Assembly (NCBI GenBank): GCA_015680685.1
Contig: MNCI01026349.1
Location: 16,831-80,830, forward strand
Direction: 5' to 3'
DNA length: 64,000 nt
Source of the DNA: Gnetum montanum
Taxonomy: Eukaryota; Streptophyta; Gnetopsida; Gnetales; Gnetaceae
Of the stretch, positions 33,459-46,337 are shown in pieces. Below the pieces are notes generated by a model, which was not told where the DNA came from, made no database searches, and worked only from the letters and a program-made list of their open reading frames with translations. The translations under genes and the position numbers were made by a program. Positions within the stretch are counted from its first letter, which is position 1. The number at the start of each line of letters is the position of its first letter.

Positions 33459-33960
33459 CCTACCAAGCCCCGAAATTCTCGGTGGTGTTTCGGTTCTGGT
33501 TTTTTCTTTTCCTCTACCCTCATCTGCCGCCGCCGTCTTCCTTCAGATCCAGAGACTGTTACTGTGTAAAAATAGGGCGCCGCACCGCAGACCATGGTTC
33601 CGGGCGAGCAGGAGGAGGCTGTGTTCTTGTTGTTGTTGTTGTTCATCATCTTCTTGGTTCTGGTACTTGTGCTGTTTTAGGTTATTTGATCTTTTTGCAG
33701 GATTTGCAGTGCAATCTCTTTCTCTGTTTCTGTTCTTTTTCTCTCTATTGTTTAAGGAATGTTGGTTCGTTGGATTGGTGTGAAAGCAACGACAGCAGCA
33801 GATATGTATCTTGAGCGGTGCCGGATTTTAGCATGCGTTTCCATACCGTTGTAATTTTTTCCCCTCTTCTCTGCAACAGCCTTGCATATGTAATTTTACG
33901 AGGCAGTTTGTGATTGCTTTTTGTTTTGGATGCAACTGTACTTCCAGGTCATACGTTATC
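33459..33960 (+). other. Probable 3' UTR of the phytolongin gene
   Basis: T-rich sequence after the stop codon with falling GC content. No canonical AATAAA was found here with confidence, so the polyadenylation site is not placed. Confidence 0.4.
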
Positions 33961-35240
33961 TTTTATTTTTTTAAAGGGAAAAACGTTTGTCAATTCTGTT
34001 TGCTGATTTGAGCCATGTAATATGCAATGTGCAATGAAGACATTTTGCGTGAACCCTGCACTTGTACAGTCTCCAAACCTTTCAATTGACGGGTTTAAGT
34101 CGTATTTTAGGATTGATCTTTGGTTCCTTCTTATTGATTTTTTTGGGATGATAACATTGGTGTTTATTCTGCTGCACCTGTCCTATTTGATTAGCTGTCA
34201 TATGTTTTGAAGTGCTCTTCTGCACGTCAATAATCACTTATGTTGCTAATGAATTTTCACTGAAGAAACACATTTTCTAAAATATTAACCTTTTCTACTA
34301 AATTATTATTATATTATACTGTTTTCACTAATGTTATTTGATATGCTGCTTAAATTGTTCCGTGGAATCATGTAGTCCTCCTCGAGATACCCATAAATTT
34401 TCTCAAGTTTCTTATAATGTTGTTACGCATGACATAGCAACTTATAACAGACTCTGAATTGCGGTACGCTGCCATTGCAGCCGATTGATTTGCTTGGCTT
34501 CTAAAATATTGCAAGTATTGATTGATAGCTATGTATTCCATTGGCATTATATCAATTTTCCTTGATAATATCAAAGATTGCCAACTTGCAAATACAAGAG
34601 CTTCAGGGCAATATATGCTGAATGCCATGAATTAGAAGGACCTTAAACAGTTTGTAGATTTCCCATCGTATTGTTCTCTGAAGTTTGGACAGATGATTTT
34701 TATTTTCTTGTTACTTGTGCTAGAAGTTTGGACAAATGATTTTTGTTTTCTTGTTACTTGTGCTAGAAAAGTTTTCTGAACGACACATTCTAGTATATAC
34801 ATGTTACAAAAATAGTTTTACAGGAAAACCCTGATTTCTATATTTTTTTGGAGACATTAAGATTTCCAATTTTGTTGTACCACAGCACATGAGAAGTGCC
34901 AACTTCTTTGAATGATGGATGAAGGGAAGATAAAATAATCGTGAATTGTCTTATGTTAGCGAATTGCAGATTGTGTATGGCAGAACTAGGAATGTAAACA
35001 TTCAACAATTGTCTTGTATCATTCAAGAGTTGCTGTATATTTGAAAAGTGAGTTGATTCTTTTATTATTAAAATAGAACTTCATAACCTTTATTCTTAGA
35101 GATCAGGAAAGTGTCTACCTTATTCAAATCTGTTTCAATTCGGAAATCTTTGATATTGTCAAGGAGTATTGATGTTAAACTGATATCTAATATGCAACAA
35201 TTGATATCAAAGTGATATCAACTTTTATAGTTAACCACAA
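33961..35240. other. AT-rich intergenic stretch
   Basis: No gene or element boundary found. Contains a 43-bp direct repeat (34680-34765). Confidence 0.6.
34680..34765. repeat. 43-bp tandem duplication
   Basis: 34680-34722 and 34723-34765 are adjacent copies differing at two positions (CAGATG/CAAATG and TTATTT/TTGTTT). Confidence 0.85.
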
Positions 35241-35255
35241 TTTTAATTGAGAAAT
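35241..35255. repeat. SINE target-site duplication, left
   Basis: TTTTAATTGAGAAAT, identical to 35408-35422. Confidence 0.85.
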
Positions 35256-35407
35256 TGTAAAAAGGATATTTACCTAGAGGCTCAATGCTTATCCTGCCAA
35301 AGCAGGGTCCTAGGGGGTTGGTGGATGAGCAAAAACCTAACCTCTTTTGAGTGGCTGTGCCCAGGCTCAAAACCAGGCACCTTACCATCACGCCAAGTGG
35401 TGGTCTC
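35256..35407 (-). mobile_element. tRNA-like SINE (152 bp)
   Basis: On the minus strand it begins GAGACCACCAC, has an A-box-like TGGCGTGATGG and a B-box-like GGTTTTGAGCC, and ends with CTTTTTACA, which includes a T5 run. It is flanked by a perfect 15-bp duplication, which shows retroposition. The A-to-B spacing is shorter than in a tRNA, so the head may be shortened. No tRNA function is expected. I cannot name the family. Confidence 0.7.
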
Positions 35408-35422
35408 TTTTAATTGAGAAAT
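35408..35422. repeat. SINE target-site duplication, right
   Basis: Copy of 35241-35255. Confidence 0.85.
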
Positions 35423-36073
35423 CATACCATTCCTAAAGTAGTGCTCAACAAAAGTTTTACCTCTAGTCTACCAGATTTTCGTTGAGCATTGATTTAGGGA
35501 AGGGTTGATAGCAAAATGGGACTTTTATGAGGATTTTCAGTTTTGTAGCAGTGTAATTTATGTTCTCTTCGTTTTGAGGTCCAAAGTTGCATGTAGGTGT
35601 CAATGGAAACAAAGCTACAAGTTCATTGGCAAATCATCATTGTCATTGCCGTAGCCTTTTTCCAACTTGTAATTTTATTGCATCTTTTTTAATTGTTTCT
35701 TCTCATGCCTTTTTTGGGCTTTCTCTCGATGTGGTAACTTTTTTTTATAGGTTCATTACCTGACCTTCTTGAACATGACCAAACCATTTAAGAATCCATT
35801 GCTGCAGCTTATCTGTAGCAAATACTGGTATCAATTTTCTGTTCTGTTTTTAATTAATCAAACAGGAAAACCTTACTATTGAGTGGGGAATCTATATAAA
35901 GAGTATCTTCAGTATAAGAAGCAACGACAGGAGGGGAAGGAACTCTAATGGGACAAATTCTGTAGGGAGGTCACAGTAGCAGTGTGAGTGAGACAAGAAG
36001 CATGGTGGGATAAGGAATTAGGGGATTAATGTGGGACAAGGAAGAAGTGGCAAGAACACACCATCGAATTTTG
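35423..36073. other. Intergenic, nothing recognised
   Basis: No coding or repeat structure found. Confidence 0.5.
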
Positions 36074-36428
36074 CACATTTTATACATATCTTATTAAGTA
36101 TTTGTATGCACGGATGAAAAATGGGAAATTGTAGGAAATGCCAGCACATTTTATACATATCTTATTAAGTATTTGTATGCACGGATGAAAAATGGGAAAT
36201 TGTAGGAAATGCCAGCACATTTTATACATATCTTATTAAGTATTTGTATGCACGGATGAAAAATGGGAAATTGTAGGAAATGCCAGCACATTTTATACAT
36301 ATCTTATTAAGTATTTGTATGCACGGATGAAAAATGGGAAATTGTAGGAAATGCCAGCACATTTTATACATATCTTATTAAGCATTTGTATGCACTGACG
36401 AAAAATGGAAAATTGGAGGAAATGCCAG
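36074..36428. repeat. 71-bp minisatellite, five units
   Basis: Units start at 36074, 36145, 36216, 36287 and 36358. The first four are identical as far as I can see; the fifth carries six substitutions. The sharp homogeneity of the first four and divergence of the last fit recent expansion from one side. Confidence 0.95.
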
Positions 36429-39400
36429 CGCCTTCGCCTTGGTAGTTTCGTGTACATCCTATATTGATGTCATTCATTGCATAAGTTAAGGAAAATTTGT
36501 ACCATGAAGAATGCATGAGAAACAAGTGAGCATTTTGTTATTATTTCTTGCAATAGAAGGAAAGTGGAAAAATTTCTCTGAAGACTGAATAAAAGAAGTG
36601 GATACTCCGGTATTATTCATTACATGAGCAAAAAGGAAGGTAAGGACAATTTTTACCGTGAAGAATTTATAAGAAAAGAAGTGTTTATTGTGGTATTACC
36701 AGAATATATAGGTAACTTTTAAACATTTATTTTAAATGATTTTTTTTTATTACAGGGTCCTGTTCCTCTTCTTGATTTAGGATTTCAATTTATGGCTGAC
36801 TTAGATTTCTGCAACGTCATTTTGGTTTTCCTCAGTACTATAAACCCATAGTGCCATGCTAAAGACTCTTTTTTTCTTGCTTCTTGATCTCGTTTTGTGT
36901 TGGAGACATTGTGATCTCGTTTCTGTAAATTGATTTAAATTGTTATTTGCTTTTGCTCAAATGATTTTGTTATCAAATTTTAGTGAACTCTTGTATCATT
37001 TAATGTGATTTCTCAAAGTATCTGTAAAGTTCAGTCTCTGAGCTACAAAACAGCCATCTTTCCTTTTGCATTATAATTCTTCTTAATGCAGTTTCTTAAC
37101 AAGACTTGCATCCAAAATTGCCCAGATTTAATCCAAATCCTGTATGGTGAGATGTAGGAAAAAGAAATGTCTCAGTTGACTCGAGGCTGAGAAATTCAAA
37201 GGATCTTTTTGGGTGCAGTAAAAATCTGAAGTTCCACTTTCAGTTTTCTTTGGTAAAAACTTACTAATGAGTTGTGGCTCTGTTAAACGTTGAGGTACCG
37301 TTTCAGTGATTTTATATCTATAAAACATCGTTGAGCTACCATTTCGGTGATTTTATAACTGTCTTTTGGAACTAGGTCGGTTTAATTTGGGATATATTTG
37401 CTGCATAATCTGAAGGATTTAATATAATGTTTGTTACAAAGATTTATGGATAAGCTCAAAAGCTGATCAGCATTTTTGAAAATTAATGTTACATGACACT
37501 TAACCTGAAATTTATGGCAAACAGTTTGGAGTTGCAACAAAGTGCTGGGGAAAGACCCCTTGCAGAGACAATAGTTTAGCTGCACTGAATGGGTGCCTCC
37601 AATCGCGCCCCCTATCGTATCGAGTGATGAAGAAACCAAGAGATCTACAATGAGCAGAGGTGTCATTTTCTGCCGTTTATCGTGACTTAATTATCAGCCA
37701 GCGATTGGGATAGAGTGAGATGTAAAATCAAAATAATCACCAATAATTTATATCTAATATTCGTAATTTGGCCTTTAAAGCCCATCCAATCACGTACGTT
37801 AACTATTGAGGTAATAATTATCAGCCAGCTTTGATACTGCCAGCTATTATGGGGTGAGTGAATCTTAAATCTCACCAGACACTATGATTTGCTTTTTATA
37901 AAGTACATCGAATTACCGGAATGGAATACTTCAATTACCAAGATGGTCGGGGAAGATGTGAAATTTCTGGCACTTAAAGAATTGTAAATTAGTGGTATTG
38001 CTTCTCTGGAAATGTGAAAGAGACTAGGGTACTGTTGATGCCAACATCACCCATGCTAGGCATGGGCTATGTTTAAAAAGTCTTAATTCCACAATAATTA
38101 GAAATTCTATAAGTTTTGATCTTTTGCAAATTTATTTTTGATAATATCCTATATAATAAAGGATTGAAAATATCGTACATCCCAAAATCCATGGGCCCTA
38201 CAAATGGTAATAGTTAATTAGATAAAAACCTAAACAAAGACACACCATCCAACATTTAAGGTAAACTAAATATAGCATGTTTTAAAATAGTATCTTTTCC
38301 AAACCTTTGGTTTATTTACCTTAACAAACATTATTATCTTTTGTAACACTTGTGAGTTAGGATTGAAATATATATAGCATCTATAATGATTATCCATTAT
38401 TGATATTTCTCAAATTAGCATTGCCTTCAATTTGATAGCCTAGCTTCATGCACAGTGATGGAGGCATGCTACTTCTTTTTATTTTTGGGATGAGTTGGTA
38501 GAAAATACGTGGGTGGTTAGTAGCAAATGGTGTTACATTGAACTTTTACACTAGCCAGTTACACTGGTAGCCTTATTGCACCTACAACAAAAGCATCAAC
38601 AAAGTGGCCTTTGTCCATAATGAATTGCTCAACTAGTAGCTGCAAAGCATTTCGCAACAACTGTCGAATACCATGATTTTAGTGCTAGATGAGTGTTCAA
38701 GCATGTCATCCAATCTGCAGAATCATGTTTATGGTGCATTCTCTTCTTCTGTGTAACGCAACCACGAGGTGCAAGTCTAACATCGGAAGCAAGGGTTTAT
38801 GGCATAGTGGTTGATAATGATGGTTTTGCTGCACGTGGGTGGTAGATGTTGTTGTTATTTGCACGTAGGTGGTGGCCATTACTGTTAGCTATGCGTTACT
38901 GGTTGATGCTGTCGTTATGAGGCCTAAGGCCTTTGGTTGTCGTTTCTCTCCTATTTTTTTTGAACAGGAGTAATGGAAATATTCTTTTCAATTATGCTCT
39001 CGTTGGGATCTGGTCATGTGTAGGTTTGGTGGAAGTGGAAGAGGTAGAAGATGAGGGGCCCTGAAAACCCCTGGGGCTAGAGGCAAAGAAAGGGGGCCAA
39101 AGAAAGGGGGACAGATACAGTAGGGGGGAAAACAAGCTACAGTGGTGGGGAATTTGGAAGGCTAAAGACATGGTGGGGAAAATGCCAAGGTTCTTTTTTA
39201 CTTTTGTTACTTGTTGGATGGCTCTCCTAAAGGTAGTTCGAGCAGTGGGTAGAATGAATAGTCAAAGGTTGCAGTCTTGTCAAAGGAGGTGTGCTACTGG
39301 AGAACACGGGTAGATAAGGTTGTACAAGAAGTTTTATTTGTGCTCATTTCTGAGCTAAGTATTTGTCTTATTTTGCATTTTAAATTCTTGTACCTCAATC

Positions 39401-40998
39401 ATGATCATGTCTGTTGTGTGTTTGAAATACAGAACATGCGTTTCTTTAAAATTTCTAGTAAACTACATTTCATTTGTTAACTGTTTCATGCTTTTACTTT
39501 TAATGTCCAAGTGTCTTTGCCGAGATTTTAAAGCCATGCTGAGTTGTTTTGGGTTTCTATTTTCAGTTACACATTGAAATTATTTAATTTACTGACACGC
39601 CATGTTGCCCTTCTATCTAAGACTATTCCCATGTTGTTGTACCCATAGGAGAGGCACCCTAAGCGATAGTCTCTTTAAATGAGTTTTGCAGGTGTTAATA
39701 TGTTCAAAATTTACGCATCAATAGGTACTAAAAATGTAAACCATTTTGCATTCACCCTAATAGAATGTTGGTAAACAACTTGTGGACCAATCACACAACT
39801 AATGTATGAAATCCTTAAAAACTCATGATAAGATGTACCACATTTGAAGTTATTATTGCATTTTGGTCTATAAAGATTCAACAAGAGTGTGAACCTTGAT
39901 CATGCTTAATAATTGAAAATATGCAAGTGAAGGTTTTGCCAACAAGATAGAAGGGGAGAAAGGTTGCAAATTGGCAAGATTATCAGTGTTGCCATTTAGG
40001 CAAGGATGATGACCGAAAATAAGTGGCCATGATTATTGTTCAATGGCAAAATGGCAAGGTGGGATAGGTAGTCGATGGTAGTGTGGGATAATTAAGTGTA
40101 ATGATATTTAGATTATGGGTATAAAAATTGTACTTGGAAATGAAGTCATTCATATATACCCTTGAGAAGTTGGCTTAGAAAGCTTTACCAGTAAGGTTTT
40201 TGAGATTTAGTGGATTTGGTGCTTTAAGGAATTTCTTAGCAAGAAAATATATTTATTGGAAGGGGTTTCAGTACTCATAGTAGATGCATAAGAATGAGAC
40301 ATGAAAAATTTCATAAAGGACATGAATTTGGAGAGCAAAATGACATTGGAGATTCATAGTTATAATTTGCAAGTGACTGTGATTGTGTAATTGTAAATAC
40401 ATATTTTAAGAAGGCTCAACATTTGATTACATGTAAGAGTGGTATAGATAAAACACAAATTGATTAGACTATTTATTGCCCTTGTTTACAACTCACCATC
40501 AATTGATAGTTATCAATGTAGCTATATAGATAAACCCCAAATTGACTAGAATTGATTAGAGCCCCTCAAAAGAGAAGTGGCCATTTGCAAAGACTACAAA
40601 TTCTTACAATTTAGCATAGTTATTGATGTAGCTATATAAAGGTAGTTTTCGTATGGAAATTAACTTTGATTGTAAGATTTTAACTAATTATTTTTGCAAA
40701 TTGTACCTTTCCAATGAATCAAGAATCAATTAAACCATTACAAAATGAGAGAGATACAATGATTCTATTTACTATCACTTGTTCTAAAATAGTTTTGGGA
40801 AGTAGAAAATTATATAATTTGTAGAGCATATATCTCCAAATTGGCATATGAACTTTACATGAGATTTGAATTGCTTGTAGCCACATCTCGAATTTCAAAT
40901 GCAATTAGAATCATACACGAAGGCTAATAAATGAGAGAGATATAACTAAAATGGTAACTACCACTCTTTTTGGAAATTATGAAGATAAAAATAATGCT
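36429..40998. other. Intergenic, AT-rich, no gene supported
   Basis: No ORF with family features. Small items: a partial 30-bp direct repeat (CGTTGAG.TACC...GATTTTATA) at about 37289 and 37330; two AATTATCAGCCAGC blocks at about 37690 and 37817; a G-rich patch at 39055-39135. None has element termini. Confidence 0.55.
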
Positions 40999-41916
40999 TG
41001 ATGAGCAGCGAGGTACCCCTACGTCCAACCATATGAATCATAGAGTGTTCATGTGCAATCTAGTCGAATTTCGTGGACTTTATAGTTTCCAATGTACTAG
41101 TCTTCTAGGCAGTGAACCTTGCCCTAAGGTCATTCATTGTCTTTCTAATTACACTTATGAAGCACATGACATGGTTAAGTGTAATTGAGGCATATGAGTT
41201 TTATAGTTTTATGTTTTATAGTCTTGGTGCTTGAATAGAGATAAAGACAAGGTAATTTAATGGCTAGTTCAATGTAACTAACCTACTAGCCTCTAGCTAA
41301 TCCTAACATAAGTATCCTGTCCCACTTTCTGTACACGTCCTGAACCCACGTATTCGCTACTAGGTTACCAAGTGCTACGCTATTGGGCATACCAAGCAAT
41401 AACGCTGCGGGGATTACCAAGTGAATACATGTTATGCTCAAAGCGGTCGTACTTATGTATTTAATCTATCTAGTTTATCTTGCTCAATTATCTTAAGTAG
41501 CTTAATTACTGAAAAACATTGAATAAGTAATTGAAAACATAAATGCATAAATGAAATATTTAATCTATCTAGATTGCTGCAAGGTTTATCAAAAATCTCA
41601 TCTTTATTGTCACACTGATTTTCATACTCAAGTACAATAATGCTCGAATAAATATTCGTACACTTAATGACTCCTGCTACGAGCACTCGGGAAAAATATT
41701 CTAACTTTTGAATAGACAAACTACAAGAGCTCTGCTACTACTATCAATCCTAAATGCGGTTGGTGGCTTGTATTTATAAACTAGGATAGACCCTTGCGTT
41801 GATAGGATTGCATCGATGCAATTGACTGCATTAATGGGGCCTCGTCGATGCAATAGACTATGTCGATGGGGCCTCATTGATAGGGCCTAGTCGATGTGAC
41901 AAACCAAAACTCATCA
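40999..41916 (-). repeat. E5 3' LTR (918 bp)
   Basis: Plus strand: TGATGAGCAG to AAACTCATCA. TATA box (minus) at 41778-41771. U3 (41785-41900) has several dyad blocks of the ATCGACGAGGCCCCAT type, in more copies than in E3. Left flank ATGCT (40994-40998) is one half of a possible target duplication; its partner is lost. Confidence 0.85.
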
Positions 41917-41926
41917 TACCCCCACA
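41917..41926 (-). other. E5 polypurine tract
   Basis: Minus strand TGTGGGGGTA next to the 3' LTR. Confidence 0.75.
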
Positions 41927-42158
41927 ACTGAATAAAAACTCGTCTTCAAGTTCTTTACAAAATTGGGAAGGTATGGAACTTTGACTAACTTTGGCATAAC
42001 AAAATAAAATAAGACAAAATGGACATAACAACTGAGTGCCCACTGTATGGATCAAAACATTACAAAAATTGTGGTGTTCATGACACAAAATTAAACACCA
42101 TGACATAATTCTTCAAAATTGAACATGTTTTTTGATGGTGTGAAGTTGATGGAGAAAT

Positions 42159-44169
42159 TTAGATAGTCCCAGGTAGTGGTGGCTCTTGAGGTTCTGAGGA
42201 ACCTTCACTGGCTTCAGGCATGTGTGGTGGCAAAGGCAGTGATGGCTATCCTTCAATTGTTGCTACTTCAGGTGGAAGGAAAAAAGCATCTAATAATGCC
42301 TTCATTTTTTTCTTCTCTACTTCTGGGATCGTTCAGAGTCCATGCAGCTTCACCAATGTGGGCCAATGTTGGAACATCTCAAGGATAAGGCAAAACCAGA
42401 AAGAGCTCCTTCACATTAACAACTCAGGCAGTGAATTACTTGTGCTCAATGTCAAATGCACAAAGTGTGTCCTACAATGCTTAGTAGTCATTCATTCTTT
42501 TGGCGAGGTTCTTTGTGATTGATCTCTAGTTGGTGAATTTCACCTTAAGAACCTCAAGTTCAGCATTCACAACTACAAGCTTCTGTTTGGTGTCTTTATG
42601 GGTCTTGAACTCAGCCTCATACAACAAGTACGAGCTAGCCACTTACTTTTCAAGTTCAGACCACAATCTTCTAATAGTCAACATTGCTACGTTTGCATAA
42701 CGGAGATACGATAGCTCCATGTACTCTGTCATCTCTTCAATCTGCAACTCCTTTATGTGAATTTCTACCTTGTTGTAGGCATTAATCCCATTGATGATGG
42801 GTTACCACAATTCTCTACCTTGTTGGAGTTACTAGAAGGCCTCATTAACTTTTGCCTTTGCCAGTTAAATATGCTTTTCATTCACCTCCTCTTATAAGCC
42901 AACGTGGTCTCTGTAATGATTTTTAACTTTCTCGAATTTCATAGCCTCATTCTTCTAGGCTACAATCTCAATAGCTAACTTCTGGTGTAAGGCATGGACC
43001 TTCTCCATGGAGAGGTTACAATTTTTTGCTACCAATCTCCTTAGTTCAATGTTTTCCCTGGTGAGTTTCTCTTATTGTTGATGGATAAATTCTTCTAACT
43101 ATTGTTTTTGTGCATCAACATTTCATAGGTGATGGTTTTCAGTAGGTAAGGAATCTGCATTAAGTCCTTTTGTATTGCATGAGTTTCAGCTTTTGCTATT
43201 AACTGATTAAAGACTGCCATTACCAGTTCTCCCTCAACCCACTTAAGTTGTTCTTGAAGTTGTTGAAAAGCTTCATCTCGTGGTAATGTAAGGTTGATAA
43301 GAGAGGGTTAGAAATTTGGGCATGTAATTCAATAACTTCTGTAGCCAAGCATTTATTATGTTCTTGAGCTGGTTCAAGTTGCCCTTCCAAGATGAGGCAC
43401 TTGCCCTTTGCCTCCAATAGCTCTGACTGGGTTGTAGTGATGGTATCTAGAAAATCAAAGATATCTAGAATAGGTTGTCGGGTTCCCACCAATTGGTCTG
43501 GCAGTTCTTCATGCTAGGTTGCACTTAATTTTTCACTAATTATTCTTGTGGATGCTTGTACATCTCTTAGTGTAGAAACATCTAGTTCAAGTGTCACAGG
43601 TGCATTTAATGCCTCAACAACTTGATCATCAACGATCTCTATAGTTATCTCTTGCCCCTGGTGCTGCATCACCAATATGGTTGCTTCCTCATCCTCCTCC
43701 AAGTGCACTGAAAAGGAAGTGACATTCCTAGAGATTTCTGGGAATAGATGATGCTAAGAGAGAGACACCATCACCTCTTGGGCACTTGGATTCGACCTTG
43801 CAGGTAACTACGTTCGTTATGCAGATAGGATTGATCCATCTTCTTCCATTTGGCTAATTGTATGAGCCACTTCTCTGAAGTTACTCATGGCTGGTCTATA
43901 CATAGATGGATCTCCACCACTAGTTTCTGCCTACTGATCTCGTTGTTGAAAGAGCTCCTCTTAGAATTTTCACATGTGTTCAACCACAGTGTGAGCCTTT
44001 GATGTTTGCTCATGAGTAGGTGGTGGAGGTGGACGTTGCTAGACCTCTTCCATGGTCGTGGTAGGCATCTTATCCTTCATCATCTTAGCCTACAAAGCAC
44101 TAGGAGCATGTTTGAATGTATCATTTGCATAGCAAACTATCCCTATGCTTTGCATAGTTTTCTAATCAA
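42159..44169 (-). pseudogene. E5 coiled-coil ORF, C-terminal two thirds
   Basis: Stop TAA at 42161-42159; homologous to 25830-27749 of E3 and 53331-55360 of E6. Readable parts include DIFDFLDTITTTQSELLEAKGKC (43470-43405, quoted in part as LDTITTTQSELLEAKGK) and the VMQHQGQE segment near 43670. Rich in Lys, Glu, Gln. The N-terminal domain part has been separated from it by the inversion and lies on the other strand at 46338-47036. Confidence 0.7.
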
Positions 44170-45108
44170 TTATATAGGATACTATCACAAATAAATTTTG
44201 CACCATCGTTAGTACCTTTGAATCTTTCTTGATTATTTTACACTTTCTCATATATTTACTTTGTTTTGTCTAAGTGTGAATTTTCATTATTTTTGCTAAT
44301 AAAAGTGCTTTATTGCTATATGACACAGTGCCACCATTGCTATTTACCAATGATGGTTTGTGCTTAATGTTGTGATTGTTTATGTCTGGTTTTTATTTGT
44401 GAATTTTAATGTCTGATGACTATGACATGGTTTATTTTTCATGGAATAGGTAGTGAGTCCACGTCATCTATTCACCCAATAAACCCTATGGTTTTCCTTA
44501 TTCTAGAAGTTTGAGGTCCCTTTCATTAAAGAAACTTTTAATCAATTGGTGACCTTGGTAGTTTTGGAATTGGGAAAGATTCAAAGGTTTGTAGAGGGTG
44601 TGACTTCAAGGGGACTCAATACTCCTTGTACTCTTCTACTTACTTGAGTGCTTGGGTGGTTTTTATGAACTTTTTACCATTCCATCCCAACCACTAATAG
44701 GAAGACAAATAAAGTCTTTGCATGGTGTGGTTCCCATTTTAAAAAAAAAAAACATGACGGGAATTCAAAGCACACCCCTTAGACACAATAAACGAATAAG
44801 TCTTTGCATGGTGTGGTTTCCATTTCAAGAAAAAATGATGGGAATTCAACCCCTTGAAAAAATAAACAAGCCACAAGCATTGGTTATGGGACTAGGAAGA
44901 CATGCATCCATGCCTGAAGGTCCCTTCTAACTAAGGCCCTCTCTAACTTCCTACTTCTCTCTTTTCTTCTCTTTATGAAATGGTGGTTGTTTTGTGGAAG
45001 CACTCTTGTATATTTTGTGGGTGGACTAGTCTTAGAGTGGTGATGCGAAGTCACTGAAAATGGCTGGTTTTGGTTTGGACTAAGGATGGATCTTCTGAGG
45101 TCATTTTA

Positions 45109-45109
45109 N
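45109..45109. other. Assembly N between diverged copies of a 120-130 bp block
   Basis: The sequence ahead of the N (about 44975-45108) and after it (45110-45235) are similar but not identical. E6 has the block once (57230-57350). The join may unite two haplotypes or two element copies. Confidence 0.65.
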
Positions 45110-45807
45110 AATGGTTATTGTTTTATGGGAGCACTCTTATGTCTTGAGTGGATCAATTGGTCTTGGAGTGGTAATGCAAAGTCACTGAAAGAGGCTAGTT
45201 TTGGTCTAGACTAAGGATGGATCTTCTTAAGTCATTTTAAACACATATTTCACATGGGACTTCTTACAACCTCAATTCTAGATTCCATCTCACCTTCTCA
45301 ATCATTCATCTATGCTACCATAACTCACCTCACTGCTAGTTTCTATGTTATGCTCGATATCTTAATTTGACATGTTGGAATTCTTGGATAGATTCTTTTT
45401 AGTTGGTCCTTAACTTTTCATGATCATTAATTAACTCTGGAGCCCACAAACTTCTTAGTTGAGGTTATGCAAGGGCAACAAGGGTAGATGTCTACTATGG
45501 GGAGCACCCACTTGCATATCTCTTGGTTTAGTTAGTTAAGTCCCTTACCTTCAACATCATTATAATACTATCTTTCACATATTCCATTATGCAAGCCACT
45601 CTGTGCTTCTTGAACTCTTATTTTCCATCCCATTTTTACCATTTTTTATAATTTTCTTAATTTTTGGGACTTTAACACCCTCTTCTCACATTTTCATCAT
45701 GTTCGTGGTTGTTTAGGCTTCCATTTGATCCTAATTTCGTTCAAAATCTCTTTGTAATTTTTAAGTTTTGACCAAGTCAATGGAAGTTAATGGTGGTCAA
45801 CAGCTAC

Positions 45808-45896
45808 ATCAATGAGGCCCTGTTGACGCAGTTGACCATGTTGACTAGGTCCTCTCGCTGAGGCCCCATCAACGCAGTACAAAAATACTATAAATA
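45808..45896 (+). promoter_or_regulatory. E5 internal promoter-like block
   Basis: ATCAATGAGGCCCTGTTGACGCA and GCTGAGGCCCCATCAACGCA (parts of dyads at 45808-45875) precede TATAAATA at 45889-45896. The same dyad type is in the E5 LTR. Confidence 0.6.
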
Positions 45897-46045
45897 TCGT
45901 CGAACACTTAAGAATTTTTCACATTTGGTCCATATTTCCTAAGAAGTTTTTGCAATTTTCAAAGCCCAAAACCTTCCCAAGTCTATTATAACTCTCACAC
46001 CATTTATCCAAATGACCCCATTCTTCGATATTGCAATTACCAAAG

Positions 46046-46337
46046 GTAAGCTCTTAGTTGTAGGGGTAGCAAACCCCAAGGTTTTGATGATAATTTTTTC
46101 AAAATTTTTTCTAACTCCCCTAAAGGATTAAGTGATAAATGCCATTAAATCATTAATTTTTAAGAATTTAACCCTTCCAACAACTTCACTAAACCAAAGA
46201 TTAAATTAATAATTAACTACTTAATCTATCTAGCCATAATCACACCTTAGCCAAATGTAACCCCCTGATGAGGTAAGGTATTCCAATCATTCTATGTTAC
46301 ATAATAATTACTAATCTGTTGTTATGTGTGATGACAG
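46046..46337 (+). other. Putative leader intron, E5
   Basis: Donor CAAAG|GTAAGC at 46046, acceptor GATGACAG ending 46337, ATGGCACC follows. Confidence 0.6.

Larger units (their letters stand above)
44170..46045 (+). other. E5 inverted block: spacer, internal promoter and 5' exon
   Basis: Matches E3 spacer 13790-15041 joined directly to 24268-24589, that is, the E3 sequence without E4. It contains a tandemly doubled block (about 44705-44850), an assembly N at 45109, dyad blocks (45808-45875) and TATAAATA at 45889-45896. No coding sequence supported. Confidence 0.75.

Noticed and set aside
35256-35407. Functional tRNA gene
   Set aside because: Only A- and B-box-like motifs are present; no cloverleaf can be formed, and the 15-bp flanking duplication indicates a retroposed element.
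36074-36428. CRISPR array
   Set aside because: Units are contiguous without spacers, in a plant nuclear sequence.
37680-37880. Miniature inverted-repeat element
   Set aside because: The AATTATCAGCCAGC blocks are direct, not inverted, and no target duplication was found.
39055-39135. G-quadruplex candidate
   Set aside because: G runs are present but the loops are longer than in well-supported motifs and the strand context gives no function.
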